From: Erigeron canadensis
Lineage: Eukaryota; Streptophyta; Magnoliopsida; Asterales; Asteraceae
DNA: 64,000 nt
Reading direction: 5' to 3'
Assembly (NCBI RefSeq): GCF_010389155.1
Contig: NC_057766.1
Coordinates: 620,001-684,000, forward strand
This document shows positions 33,826 through 45,469 of the stretch, one piece after another; within the stretch, counting starts at the first letter, position 1; each line of letters starts with the position of its first letter. The position numbers and the translations under genes are program-made. The notes beneath the pieces were generated by a model that was given only the letters and a program-made list of their open reading frames with translations, did no database searches and had not been told where the DNA came from.

Positions 33826-34273
33826 CAAGGTTGTAGAACTCGGGGATCGAGATCGGATCGGCGAGGTGGGGAGACGGGATATTTTGAAAATTCGGGGAGA
33901 TATCGGATTGGGTGAATAGTGAATAATTATAATAATTTATGAAAATATATGTAATAAAAGTTTAAACATATATTAAAAACTCATAAATCTTAAACTTTTG
34001 TATAACTTTTTCAAAAAAATGACAAAAATAGATATAAATATAAATATATGATATATTTTGAGTGTATAGATTTTTTTTAGAAAAAAAAAACTTTTTTTTG
34101 ACTTTGACCCAATATTTGACCGATATTCCGATATTTGACCCGATCCAACGAGTTTTCCAACATTGACCAGCGTTGACCCGATATTTGACCGATCCTAGCA
34201 TCCCGTCTCTTGGACTAGCCGATTCCGATATTTGATCCGATATCTCGGCCGAGACGGCCGAGATTTACAACTC
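33826..34273. mobile_element. Mutator-like MITE, 448 bp
   Basis: A 10-bp duplication TGTGTATTAT flanks it (33816-33825 and 34274-34283), a length typical of Mutator-like elements. The ends pair as AAGGTTGTAGAACTCGG and (inverted) GAGTTGTAAATCTCGG. Subterminal GACCGATATTCCGATATTTG and GACCCGATCC repeats are numerous on the right side. There is no coding region. Confidence 0.7.
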
Positions 34274-34963
34274 TGTGTATTATATACACATCTCTATGTG
34301 TATTAAACATATATGTATGTGATTATATATAACATATTATATTATATATATATATGATTCTAAGAACAAGTTAATGCTAAATTTATAAATATAAAATATT
34401 TTAAGTACTAAATATGTATATGCTTATAAAGTTATGTGTTTAGTAAATATTTATATCAATTTACTTTAATTGATAATTAAACATATAAATGAAATTTAAA
34501 AGATAAAAAGTAAATTCTTTTGATAGTTTTTCATCTACAAAAGGTTCATATTGTGTTCTAAAAGACTAGAAGACTATAAGTTACATAAAAAAAAAAATAG
34601 TTTTACTTTTAGTTCTTAGATCTATGATTCTGTTAATGATCTTTTCTTGATTAGTTATTATTTCGTGATCATATCTCGGTGATTTTATTTTGATATTATT
34701 TAGAATTTTTTTATTTCTTCATCCCTGATTTGTTATAATGTTTAATTAGATTAGAACAATACACAAATAAGAAAAAATATTTTTATTGTTATAGCATCTC
34801 AATTATATATATAAAGAATTGTGCTTATATAATTGGATTACTAAGAGTTCGAGACATTTTTTTTCAGGACACTTGAATTCTTAGGGCTGTCACTGGAATG
34901 AATTTATCTAATTAATGTATGTTGTCAATAGTAAGTTGTCCCATATTAATTATATATATATTA

Positions 34964-36089
34964 GGGGGGAGGGAATACCATTCGGGTAAGGGTTCAGTTA
35001 CCCCATACCCGATCGGTAACACCATTTCAAGGTTTCGAGTATCATTCGGCTAGCGAAAATCAGGTATGCTTTTGAGCCTTGAAGTCGAGGATCGGGCATG
35101 AGAGAGATGTTGGAAAGCAAGTGGGGGCCCCCACATTCGAATGTTATAGCCAGTTTTTTTTATATAAAAAAAAAACTTTTACCCTTTATATATATAAACA
35201 CCCACATATTTCACACATTACATACTAATTTTATCTATTCTTTTTACCATCTTCTTCAATGTTTCTTATCATCATCTTCTTTTCCCAATTTTCATTTCAC
35301 ACACAACTTACCACAATGAACCTTCGGGATTGTAAAATGGTGATCCAAACCCACCTGAATTACGATTTCAAACACCTCTCTGATGTGAATAACGTTATTC
35401 AGGGCGTTTCTGAGAACAAAGCGGCTTACTAAGCAGTAATCAACCGACTTACTGCCCCGGTTTATGCTCGTAACACCGCGGAAAGTGGGCATCTTGTATA
35501 TCTTCGACAGAAGATCGACTGACTGAATCAAGTTATTTTTCAGCTAAGCGCCGCTTCTTCAACGTTGACTGCGACGCTAGACCATGGGGTATTCTCGCAA
35601 ACCAGTGTGGGTGGTGGTCATGATGTACCTTACTACTCTGAACCGGGGAAGGAGTACGTTTCTCTTCAACCAGGCGACACGACCGGGTCTCCTGAGCCCT
35701 ACCGCTACATTCACCGCAACGACGGTGACAACACTGTTGACTCAGACTATTTCGAGTGTTGGTTATCTATTTTTATAGTTTATGAAATGTCTTTATTATG
35801 TGTTTTTAGTATTATTTATGAATTATGTGTATTTTAGTATTATTTATGTATTGTGGATTCTTATTTTAATGGAATTATGTTTTATGTTTTATGTTTATAT
35901 GATTTTTAATTATTAGTGTAATAAAAAAATTAAAAAAGAAAATGAAATTGGGTAAGTTTAATGAGTTGGGTATGTATTGCAAGTGATTTGGATAAGAATT
36001 AAGTAAAATTAGATAGTAATGAATTGAAAGGTATTAATTGGATAAAAAGTTGGATAAATTAACCAAGGTTTTGACCACTCCTTCCACCC
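34964..36089. mobile_element. PIF/Harbinger-like non-autonomous element, 1126 bp
   Basis: TTA at 34961-34963 and 36090-36092, a TWA-type duplication. Ends GGGGGGAGGGAATACCA and, inverted, GGGTGGAAGGAGTGGTCA are only partly alike. Inner motifs (CATTCGGGTAAGGG, GGGTAAGTTTAATGAGTTGGG) support a transposon. The interior carries a GC-richer relic ORF (35313-35837). Confidence 0.5.
35313..35837 (+). pseudogene. Relic ORF with two in-frame stops, identity uncertain
   Basis: From ATG 35313 a single frame runs 175 codons to TAG, broken only by TAA (about 35430) and TGA (about 35520). Readable stretches include FKHLSDVNNVIQGVSENKA, RLTAPVYARNTAESGHLVYL and YSEPGKEYVSLQPGDTT. The middle weakly recalls a LOB/LBD domain (PVY, then hydrophobic spacing like LxxLxxQIxxL), but cysteines of that domain are not visible and the match is not secure. 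Its base composition is clearly richer in G+C than the surroundings, suggesting former coding sequence carried by the enclosing element. Confidence 0.35.
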
Positions 36090-36149
36090 TTAGTCGGCTC
36101 AAAATTATAGTAACTAAGATGTCTTTGTCATTGAACTTCTAAATTTTCA

Positions 36150-36590
36150 ATTAATTCCCTGCAAAAGTGTAGTTTGGGCCATCTACTTAGGGTTTTAGTT
36201 TTGAAGTGCATTTGTGTAAGAAGTTAGGATGCATATATAATTATATATCAATATTGTGGTTCATGTGATGGTGTTGGGGTCCACCATATTTTATGTTTAG
36301 TTTAGTATATTGGTAAAGCATGGTAATGGTGTCCATATTGCTTTCTACTGCTTGTGCCTTGTTTTGTTTCTTTTTTTACGCAAATTTTGCTTTGTGTGTT
36401 TTTTGTTTTCAATTTTATCTAGGCTCTGAAATATCTTTGACAATTGTACCTATATATATTGTATATGACCATTGGATAATGACTAGAATTTATCTTGACC
36501 CAAAGGTTTTTTCTTCTATATTGTTTGAGCATGATTAACGGTCAAATGTTAGTTTTTTGTTTCACTATTCAAGAGAATTCTCTCTATATA
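36150..36590. repeat. Diverged local duplicate of 32340-32830
   Basis: See 32340-32830. The end block (TTAACGGTCAAATGTTAG with TTTCACTATTCAAGAGAAT) recurs almost exactly at 38757-38800, just left of a Helitron. Confidence 0.5.
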
Positions 36591-36639
36591 ACCAAGAGAT
36601 GATATTTTTGTGCTTAAGTAGTATTATTAGTTGATTGCC

Positions 36640-36845
36640 ATATTGCATTTTTGCTTAAGGGGAAGGGAATCATGTAGTCTAAATTCTCAATCCTCCCAAA
36701 TTCCACCAATCAAATACCTCCAACTCATTTTTCTTTTTAAACCCTCCCAAACAACCCTCGCAATCATTTTTCATGGCATTTATTATTTTCTCAGCTCTCC
36801 CAAATTTTTTTATTTTCTTTTTCATTTAATCTAATCAAACAATAT
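36640..36845. repeat. MITE-like repeat, inverted copy at 46965-47130
   Basis: CAATCCTCCCAAATTCCACC, CAACTCATTTTTCTTTTT, AATCATTTTTCATGGCATT and CTCTCCCAAATTTTTTTATTT appear in reverse complement at 46975-47100. Limits were not resolved. Confidence 0.5.
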
Positions 36846-37144
36846 ATCATTTCACTAAATTTTGAAAGAAATATATATTTATTGATAATAATAAATTAAC
36901 AACAAACATAATCTCAAACAAAGTATATTACTTATACTAATAAGTCAAGGTATAAAAATACAACTTTGAAAACTAGGATAAGTTTTTTTGTAACAAAAGT
37001 AAAAGTTTAGGAAGCTAAGATGAAAAATTTAATTTAATAGGTTTTAATATTTGACTGCATAGTATCACCTTCCATATTGCATATATACAGATATATATAC
37101 ACGACTGTAACTATACTACCTGGATTTTAGCTAGTCAAAAGGGG

Positions 37145-37365
37145 AGAAATTTTTTTTTTTTTTTTTTAATGTGGCAACGGTCAAAAGCACTATTCTCATA
37201 CTCCATACGCTCCCCCACGTTCGAATATCACCAAGCCGCAGCTAGTTTTTTACCGGCCCAACTCGAGCCCGCCTTCAAGCCGCAGGGATGGCGGCGGTGT
37301 TTGCTCGAAGGGTTAAGCAGCCCTGCCTTCATGCCGCTACGACTGCTCTTCCCTTAGTTGTCAAC
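37145..37365. repeat. GC-rich block behind an 18-T run
   Basis: An 18-base T run (37150-37167) is followed by a block with CCCCCACGTTCGAATATCAC and GCCGCAGCTAG. The CCCCCACxTTCGAAT motif also occurs at 35130-35147. It may be a SINE-like retroposon, but orientation signals conflict. Confidence 0.25.
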
Positions 37366-37995
37366 TGATCTTAAACTTTAGCTATTTACTTCAATAGTTT
37401 ATCGTTAATATAATAATTATTATTATATTATTATTACTATATTATATTATACGAACATTTAAATTTAACATTTACAATTACGGTTATCTATATCTAAATC
37501 TAACATTTCTAAATTTTTTTCATTACTTCATTATATATTTTGTTTTTCAGTTACGGTTATTACTATATTATATGACAGATTTTCACAGTATTATATATTT
37601 TTTTCATTACTTCATTATATATTATGTTTTTCAAAATTATGATCGGCTAACATTCTGTTTGGGTTTCATCAATATCAGATGGACACAATGTTAAATCAAA
37701 TGAATGATAAATTTCTATGGTAATAATTTTTTTACTTCATTATATATTTTGTTTTTAAAAATTAATATCGGCTTAACTTTTTGTCACTTTTGATTTTGGG
37801 TAAATTTATCGATTGCAAATGGATGTAATTCTAATAGCATTGAATGACAAATTTTCATGGTAATATACTGCATTATTTTCGTTTCCTTACTTCATTGTAT
37901 GTTTTACAAAATTAAGATCGGATTACACTCTGTTTCTTTTGATTTTGGCTTACACTTCGTTTCTGTGATGTTGGGTTCTATCAATTGGAGATGGG

Positions 37996-38542
37996 TGTAA
38001 TAAGACTTTGAAAATCTTTTAAAGAACACATATTTATATAAAATTAAATACGTTGTTGTAAATTAATTGCATTGAATTAATTGATTATTACAATTAAGGT
38101 TTATACCTTTATTTATACATAAGTAATTAACTAATTATTATAATAAGTCTTGGCTAAGGAAACCACAAGGAAACCCCTAATCATGTCAATGATGACTATT
38201 ACAACTGGTCAGAGGCATCACAGGTTTTACCATAGTCTTGAGTTCGATCCTTAGGGATGACATGTCTTGGGGTTTTTTCTTCTGAATACTTGTAACGGTC
38301 CATGGTCAACATCTCGTTGTCTAGGGTACGTGCAAGGTTTCACTATTATACAGTAGGTTTCCCTGATATTGCATACCGACTGAATGTTTGGAAAAAAAAA
38401 ACTTCCTAACCCTAATTCTTGACCGATTCTAGTTCTTGAACTTGGACAATTTCTAGACCGATTTTTATGTTACGGGCTTTGAGCTTTGATCTTGAACTCT
38501 AGGGAAGTGATGATATCGATTATGATCCCACACTTTCTAACA
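37996..38542 (-). mobile_element. Solo copia LTR related to Copia-2, interrupted by a SINE
   Basis: Outside the SINE the order TATTTATACATAAG, AAGTCTTGGCTAAG, CCTAACCCTAATTCTTGACC, GGGAAGTGATGAT and TTTCTAACA parallels the Copia-2 LTR (plus-strand view). No internal region or second LTR lies nearby. The left border (TGTAATAAG at 37996) is uncertain, and no target duplication was found. Confidence 0.55.
38192..38400 (+). mobile_element. tRNA-derived SINE, family S1, inside a solo LTR
   Basis: Head ACAACTGGTCAGAGGCATC (A-box-like), B-box GAGTTCGATCC near 38243, body TAACGGTCCATGG, and an A-run at 38391-38401. Related to 16803, 19830 and 53962 copies but in the opposite orientation. Confidence 0.7.
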
Positions 38543-38807
38543 GATTTATCTATATCTATACATGTGTTTATATTAACTCTAACGAAATTCGATTATTAGA
38601 ACTTTAAATATGTTTAATTAAGTTTAAATATGTTGCTTATCAAAAATTTTAATCATTATCAATGGAATTCTAGGTTTTTAAAAATTACTTCAACAACCGT
38701 GAATTATTAATAATTATTATTGACGTCTACAATGTAAATTTTACCAACATCTAATTAACGGTCGAATGCTAGTTTTTTGTTTCACTATTCAAGAGAATAT
38801 ATATATA

Positions 38808-39744
38808 TCTATATAAATATTAAAACAATAGTTATCCTACCATTTTAAAGTCTTCTATAATTTAAAGCTATTTTTACAAATTGTCACATAGGTCTTTATC
38901 CTAGGTGCCATCTTTATATTATTTTACAATATATAAATCTACAAAATTATATTATCTAAAACTATTAAATTAAATAAAAATAAAATCTATATATAAACAA
39001 AATCTTACAAAAATAAAAGTAAAAAACCACATTCTATATCATAATAAAAACCGTATGAATTTAAAATTTATTTCTAAAATTGGAAAATATTTGGTTTTCA
39101 AATTATTTATTTCTTAATTTTACTATCTAATATAACCAATATTATATATCACATTGTAATATAATTTTTTATCCTTTTCATGGTGGTGATTTTACGATTT
39201 ATAAAAACTATTATCAATTACTAGGTGAATTCAACGTAATTTGAATCATAGGTTTTTTCTTTGTAATCTAATTATAATTTGAATTTGGTTTTTAACTATA
39301 TCTAATTAAAGTTTTTCAACTTTTAAGAATTTTTTATTTGATGAAGTAAGTTTTATGAAACTATTTTTTTTGAAAGAGTGTGATGAAATTCTAATAAGTC
39401 ACATATCACTTTGCAAAAAATAAAAGATCATTATGATTTTACATTATATTTATATTTTAACTTCATTTTATGTTCATTAGTATTGCATGAAGTATAATAT
39501 GTGATAATTAATATGAATATTTGATAACGTACGTTTTTATATAAATGCAAAGATTTTCATAAATAATAAGATTTATATTTTGAATTTATCTATATCAATA
39601 AATGTAAAAATTTCCATTTAATGATAATATAGATTTATATGTACATGCCTAAATAATGTATAGCTGTTAAAAGTTATTATAAATATTCATATAACTAAAA
39701 CAACATTTTTAAATAACTGCACATCGTGCGGGTAAAAGACCTAG
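38808..39744 (+). mobile_element. Non-autonomous Helitron, 937 bp
   Basis: A|TC start (TCTATATAAATATTAAAACA) and a CTAG|T end preceded by GCACATCGTGCGGGTAAAAGAC, which contains the short GC palindrome expected about 12 bases from the 3' end. Same family as 48165-49246 and 49762-51678. No Rep/helicase ORF. Confidence 0.7.
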
Positions 39745-39984
39745 TGTATATATATATATTGATGAAAATATATTACATATATATATATATATTTTGATGA
39801 AAATAAAAAATAAGAATACATAAGAAGCAACCAATCTTCGGTATGTTGAAGATCTTTACAACAATAGAAACATGACAAGCAAACAAAAATTTTATCAAAC
39901 CCTTTTTGCAATATAGCGTTATTTTATTCTTAATTCAATAACATCATCAAAAATATATCTATAGTATTCTATCACCTAAATGTT

Positions 39985-40690
39985 GCTTAAATATGTTTGT
40001 GTGTTAATAATCTACGGAGTCGTATAACTAAAGAAGACATGCATAACTTTCATAAAACGTCACATGTAAATAAGAGAATGTCTTTTTTTAAAACTAGGAT
40101 GGGGGACAAGCATTTTAGCAAAATATGGTTTTTCGATTGGTTTAAATGGGTCCTCAAAACGTATAATATCTACATGTGGTGCGTTGTGATAAATTAGTTA
40201 CCCGCGATGCTTTATTTCTCTCCAAGCTCGATAATGTAGCTTCGGGGATGTTTTTAGTACATGGTCTATATAATGAGGAGCTTGAAACAATTAAATGATT
40301 AATCATGGATTCATGGGTGATACGGGATTGCTATGAAAGTTTGGTATCACATTAGTGTTTGGTTCAAGGTGAGTGTAATATTTGTTTTCTCCAAAGACCT
40401 TGTCGAGTTACACGATTATACGAGGCTTGGTAAGCGACCTAAAGAAATTTTCAAACGTACTTTTATGGTGTCTTGTTGGTGCTCATGAAAGGAATGATTA
40501 TATATATGTTTTTTAAGATTCCGATCAATATTGGAAAAAATATTCTTAATGTTAAGTCATTGGGTTTCAAGGTATAAGGATAGAACGATGAATTGTATGA
40601 TTAATTAGAAAGATATTGGTTTAAATTCAATGTAGCATGAATAATATTGTACGAGTATATGTTTTATTAATGTGAATTTTGACGGAAGGT
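39985..40690 (+). pseudogene. LINE 3' region relic
   Basis: Broken frames read MGDKHFSKIWFFDWFKWV, NEELETIK with MDSWVIRDCYES, then YHISVWFKV, LVELHDYTRLGKRPKEIFKR and a WCxW-type KERNDYI end. This order (post-RT zinc-binding region, then a W..RN motif) is typical of plant LINE ORF2 C-termini. There are many stops. The 3' end resembles the LINE stub at 30525-30863. Confidence 0.5.
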
Positions 40691-40699
40691 TGTGAAATT

Positions 40700-42290
40700 T
40701 AACTTTAAAAGATAAATAAGTTTCCACCCGATGTACGATCACCCTCAAAACTTAGATTAAAACACTAAATCTTATAACAGTTTTGTCGTAAGAACAACTT
40801 CACGTTAATTGCGCATCATATCTTGAAATGTATAGGGAAATTTGAAGGTTAATAATTATATATTTGTAATAAAATTAGTGATAATTTTATTTTTTAATCA
40901 GGATATTTTTTTTAAAATATCTTTTAAGAAAATGTTAAATAAATTCGTAGGTTTCACTTAACGTGCATAAAAACATTTTATTTTTTTCTAACAAAACACA
41001 CCCCTGAATTTTATGGTAATATAAAACAGTTTAATGCAGCTTAACGAAAGCTTGTAAGCATTCGTTTAGCAAAATCTTTTTTTTTAATATACGAGTAGTT
41101 TTTTTAATTTGAAGTAAATTTAAATAAATGGATATATATAGTAAGAAACTTCCATTTAAGAACTTTAAATAAATGTATGTTTAGAGAGATCCGCGATGAC
41201 GACTTTAAATAGTAAGAACTTTTTTAAGTAATATATGGATATATACATTTATATATTACTAACAAAAGAAAGAAACATCCATCGAATAAATCTACATCTT
41301 TATTCATTCCAAAGGGAATCCAAACGTTAATTTCTTATTTCTGTAGTCCAAGAAATTCCAATTTTACTTTATTTTGTTTGTTACACAATAACCATTTACT
41401 TACTAGTCTAATGTACCCATTCCCTCACAAAATCCCACGTACAATATCATTTAAACACAAAAGCATAAAGGGATTTACATATGATACTTCATTATTTAGG
41501 CATGTTAACAACAAATTGTGGGATAAATTATGACCCATCAAATATAAGTTTAAAAGCAAACAATTTAGACACTATTTCTGTATAAATACATTTCAGGTAA
41601 ACTATTACCACAAAATAAAAGGTATACAAAATTTTAAATATTAAAAGAATAAAAAGTTAAGATACGCCACCTCTATTTTCACTCTCTCTAAAATTCCATT
41701 TTCTCTCTTTCAACTTTCTCTCTCTAAACATATACATAGCGTCCTAGCTAGCTTATTTCCTTTCATTTTCTCTCTTTGAGATAGTTTCTAGCTTTTCAAA
41801 AAGGTTTAAAAATTCCAATCTATATATCTATATATATTTAAAAATTCCAATCTATATATCTATATATATATATATATGTATTATATATATATGTTATATT
41901 GTATATCTATATCTATATCTACAGCAACAACTATGTTCTTAACTTTTTTTAGCTTATTTGATTTTTAGCTTATGTGATTTAATGTGTTTTTTTATTCCGT
42001 TTTTTCACATCATTTATTACATTGTTTAGCTATGATGTACGGATCTTCATTCATTTAATGTTGCTATGTTTTTTTTGAACATATATATGTTACATTATGG
42101 ATCTTCATTTAATTTAATGTTACATTCATTTTAAAGTTTGTGTGTTTGTTTATTTTTTATTTTACTTTCTAAAATTTATTATATGCATATTCAATATTGT
42201 TGTTTTATGAATGATTTTATTAGTTTTTGTTAATGTATAATACTGTTATATATAGTGATAAACTAGCTTCAAAAGCTAATTTCAGCATGT
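40700..42290. other. Intergenic, AT-rich, simple repeats
   Basis: No gene recognised. An imperfect 45-bp tandem unit (AAAAATTCCAATCTATATAT) repeats at 41808-41865, followed by (TA)n and (TATCTA)n runs to 41920. CT-rich leader-like sequence (TTTCTCTCTTTCAACTTTCT) at 41690-41790 could be a 5' untranslated exon of the transporter gene downstream, but this is inference. Confidence 0.3.
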
Positions 42291-42299
42291 AACTTATTA

Positions 42300-43630
42300 T
42301 TTTTTAGAATGAAGGTATTGCAGTAAATTGTTAGAAAGCCATGATTTGTTTTGAAAATAAAGATTAAATCGTTATTGTGTTATCTACTCTCACTTTTTGT
42401 TTGAAGCCTTTCAATCATCTCATATGTGAGGTGATGTTTTATGTATTATGTATGTATTTTGTACCAAAATATGTAGTCTTTAGGCTAAAGTGAAGAACTG
42501 TTAAACATGGGAGGATATTATTGAGAGTGGATCATATATTTTTTTTTAATATTTAATAAGCTTATAAATTTTATACTCCATATAACTATGTGTGTTTTTT
42601 ACAAACATTCCATTTCCATTTTTTTTTTTTGAGGAATTCTTTCTGCCATTTTAAATCATAATCACGAGCAAAAAGGGTTCATTTATTTCCAATCATGATT
42701 AATGTACTCATATATTTTTAATCTTAAAATCTGATTTTTGTAAACTTTTTCACTTCAAATAAAATCTTTGTTGTGTTATCTACTTTCAGTTTTTTTTTTT
42801 AAGCCTTTGCTATCATCTCAGACGTGAACTGTTGTTTTATGTATTATATATGTATATGTATATGTACTAAAATATGTAATCTTTAGGAAAAAGTGCCGTT
42901 AAGAATGAGTGGATTATTGAAAGTAGTGGAATATAATTTTTTTTAATATAATAAGCTAGCTTATACAGTAAAATTTATATAACTATGTCTGTTTCTTACA
43001 AATCTTCCATTTCCATTTTTTTAAAGGGATTTTTTCTATCATTTAAATCATAATCATAATTAAGCAAAAAGGGTTTATTTATTTTAAAGGGTTTTTTCTA
43101 TCATTTAATGTGCTCCTATAATTTTTATTTTAAAATCTAAAAATTTATAAAGTTTCTTACTTCAAACAAAATTATTTTCTACTTGGATTTACGTATTAAT
43201 TTATTTATATTAACTATTTAGTATTTGTACATTCTTTGGTGTGTGTATCTGTTTTGGACAAATTAGTTGGAATAATACTTATTTTTTTTTGTGTATAGTA
43301 AACATGGGTCGATTTTATTTTTTTATTTATATAACTATGTCTCATTTCTTACAAACATTCCATTTCCATTTTTTTGGGATTCTTTTGTATCATTTAATAT
43401 AATGGTTTCATTTATTTCTAATCATGCGCGCCCAGAGTACTTAATGTGCTAGCTCCTATATTTTTTATTTTAAAATCTGATTATTGTAAATGTTTTTTAC
43501 TTCAAATAAAGTTCTTTTCTATTTGGATTTTATTTATTTATGTTATTATTTTACATTCTTTAGTGTGTGTGCTTGTTTTGTACAAATTAGTTGGAATAAT
43601 AATACCTTTTTTTGTGTGTGTGTAGTCCTG
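42300..43630. repeat. Imperfect tandem repeats upstream of the transporter gene
   Basis: Three diverged units carry CATTCCATTTCCATTTTTTT at about 42605, 43000 and 43352; the first two also share TTGTGTTATCTACT and ATGTATTAT...AATATGTA. A second duplicated block (ACATTCTTTxGTGTGTGT, then ACAAATTAGTTGGAATAATA, then a T/GT run ending in AG) occurs at 43220-43300 and 43545-43625. The downstream copy ends at the acceptor just before the gene's ATG. Confidence 0.6.
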
Positions 43631-45469
43631 ATGGCAGTAGCAGTTAGCAGCTGGTTCACAATGGTGGCTGCCATTTACTTCCAGATGACAGCAGACTCTA
43701 AGGATACCTTTTCTATATACAAAGCAGAATTCGGGTTCGGTTGGTTTGAAATTCAACTACTTTGGGCTGCCAGAAATCTTGGAGCGAGTCTCGGCTTTCT
43801 CACAGACTTATTGTATTCAAAACTGACGAATGTCGAAGGAAACGCGAGAAAGAATCTAAGGGTGTGCATCGTGTATTTAATTGGTGCGGCGTTTCTGGCT
43901 GTTGGGTATCTTCTTGTGCGTTGGTTCATCGGAGATAAAGAACCAGGATTCCATGTCATACTATTTTTTGCAATGGTCATTGCCGGGCAAGGTCAGAATG
44001 TAGTGACCACGGCCAATCTAATGGTTTTCGCCGTCCATTTTCCAAACAATGGGGCAGCAGTGGGGATCATTCAAGTAAGTCGTTATGACCTGGTTCAATC
44101 ATATCTTTTTTCTTTTTTATGTAAAATAAAAAGCTTGTTACATATGATATATATATGTCTTTAAAAAAGTTAACGTATGACATATATGTACTTAAATAAA
44201 TACTACTACTACTACTACTGTAATTAATAAACAAAAGTAGGTATGTATGTATAAGTTAATAATTAATCTGTATGTATTTGTGTTATATGTATGCAGGCCT
44301 ACTCGTCGTTTGGTAGTTATGTATTCATACTATTGAATGATGTGTTTTTCAAAGGAAGCCCCAGAATGTTGTTGGTGTCCATGGCAGTTCTGCCGGCAAT
44401 TATTTCAATTTTCTTCGCAGCCGGATTGGCCTTCTCGAATTGGCGAAACAACCAAGAATTAAACTCGGATGGATACCTACTGAAAAGTTTCGGTTGGTGT
44501 GGTGTATTCGCGGCATTTTGGATAACAGTTATGAAAGTACTAGACCAACTGTTTACGTTCGAGAAATGGGCCAACATCCTAGCCTTGGTGGTTTTTATCT
44601 TATTGATCACACTGCCCATTATAATCGGTATTTTCTTTCAGGGAGTCAACTTCCCAAATCAGAACGTTGCTGCAGCTGGTGGGACGCAGCTGGACACAAT
44701 TGCGACTGTTGCAGCTGGTCCAAACCCAACTTCTGGTGATCCTGTAGCATCCACCCAAAATACTGCTACTGGTGATGATGCTCCGATTCGTTATCCAATC
44801 CGAGAGAGGATTTTAATCTTAGTTCCTGAAGCGATGAATATCTGTTATTTGTTATTGCTTTTTGCTGCCGGTAGTAGTCTAGGGACCTATATGGTCGTAA
44901 GTCAACATATAGATATCTTCAGCAAGCCGTACGGTTACTCCAAGACAAGCAACAAGAATCTTGTATCGATATGGAGCGGGTTAAATTTTATTGGTAACAT
45001 ATGCGGCGGATTATTATCGGACCGGATTTGCAAACGATTTGGTTACAGCCGCGTATGGGTGATTGCGTGTTCTCAGATCCTGATGATTATCGGAAACTTT
45101 GTTTGTGCATTTGCGCCGACCTTGCTCTATGGAATGGTTTTATTAGCATTTGCTTCGGGGGTCGTAGGAGGTGTGGTTCCAAACATAGTTTGCGAACTAT
45201 TTGGAATCGAAAACTTCCGAACTAATTATAACAACATCCGAGTTGTTGCCGCCATAGTTGCTTTTGGGTTGAAATTTATTGCGAAAAGCGAGAAAGCGTC
45301 CGTGCAGAATTGTCACGGGAACAAGTGTTTCCAGGCTTTATTTATCATATCTGCGGTCGTTTGTTTGGGTAGCATGATAGTTGCGGTTGTTATGATATAC
45401 ATCAACAACGAAAATCAACAAGGTGAAGAAGGCACAGGGGAGACGGGGGGAACGACAGATGCCAGCTGA
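43631..45469 (+). CDS. Nodulin-like / NFD4-type major facilitator protein
   Basis: Exons 43631-44074 and 44297-45469, joined in phase 0 across a 222-bp GT-AG intron (CAA|GTAAGT ... TATGCAG|GCC), give 538 residues, normal for this plant family (about 550-600). The N-terminal nodulin-like half has alternating hydrophobic helices, with FGFGWFEIQLLWAARNLGAS and GAAVGIIQAYSSFGSY. A hydrophilic central loop (about residues 260-300, Ala/Thr/Pro-rich) precedes a second helical half with LVSIWSGLNFIGNICGGLLS and the MFS loop motif SDRICKRFGYSR. The C-terminal CHGNKCF resembles the family's C-x-G-x-x-C-F signature. The stretch before it (RVVAAIVAFGLKFIAKSEKA) is shorter than usual. Members are multi-pass membrane transporters; substrates are mostly unknown. 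The ATG lies five bases after a TGTGTGTGTAG acceptor-like site, so an upstream exon (at least 5' UTR) is likely. A start slightly different from 43631 is possible. Confidence 0.85.

Noticed and set aside
43490..43630. Upstream extension of the transporter reading frame
   Set aside because: The frame is open but encodes a T-rich, intron-like stretch ending in a splice-acceptor motif. ATG 43631 is the better start.
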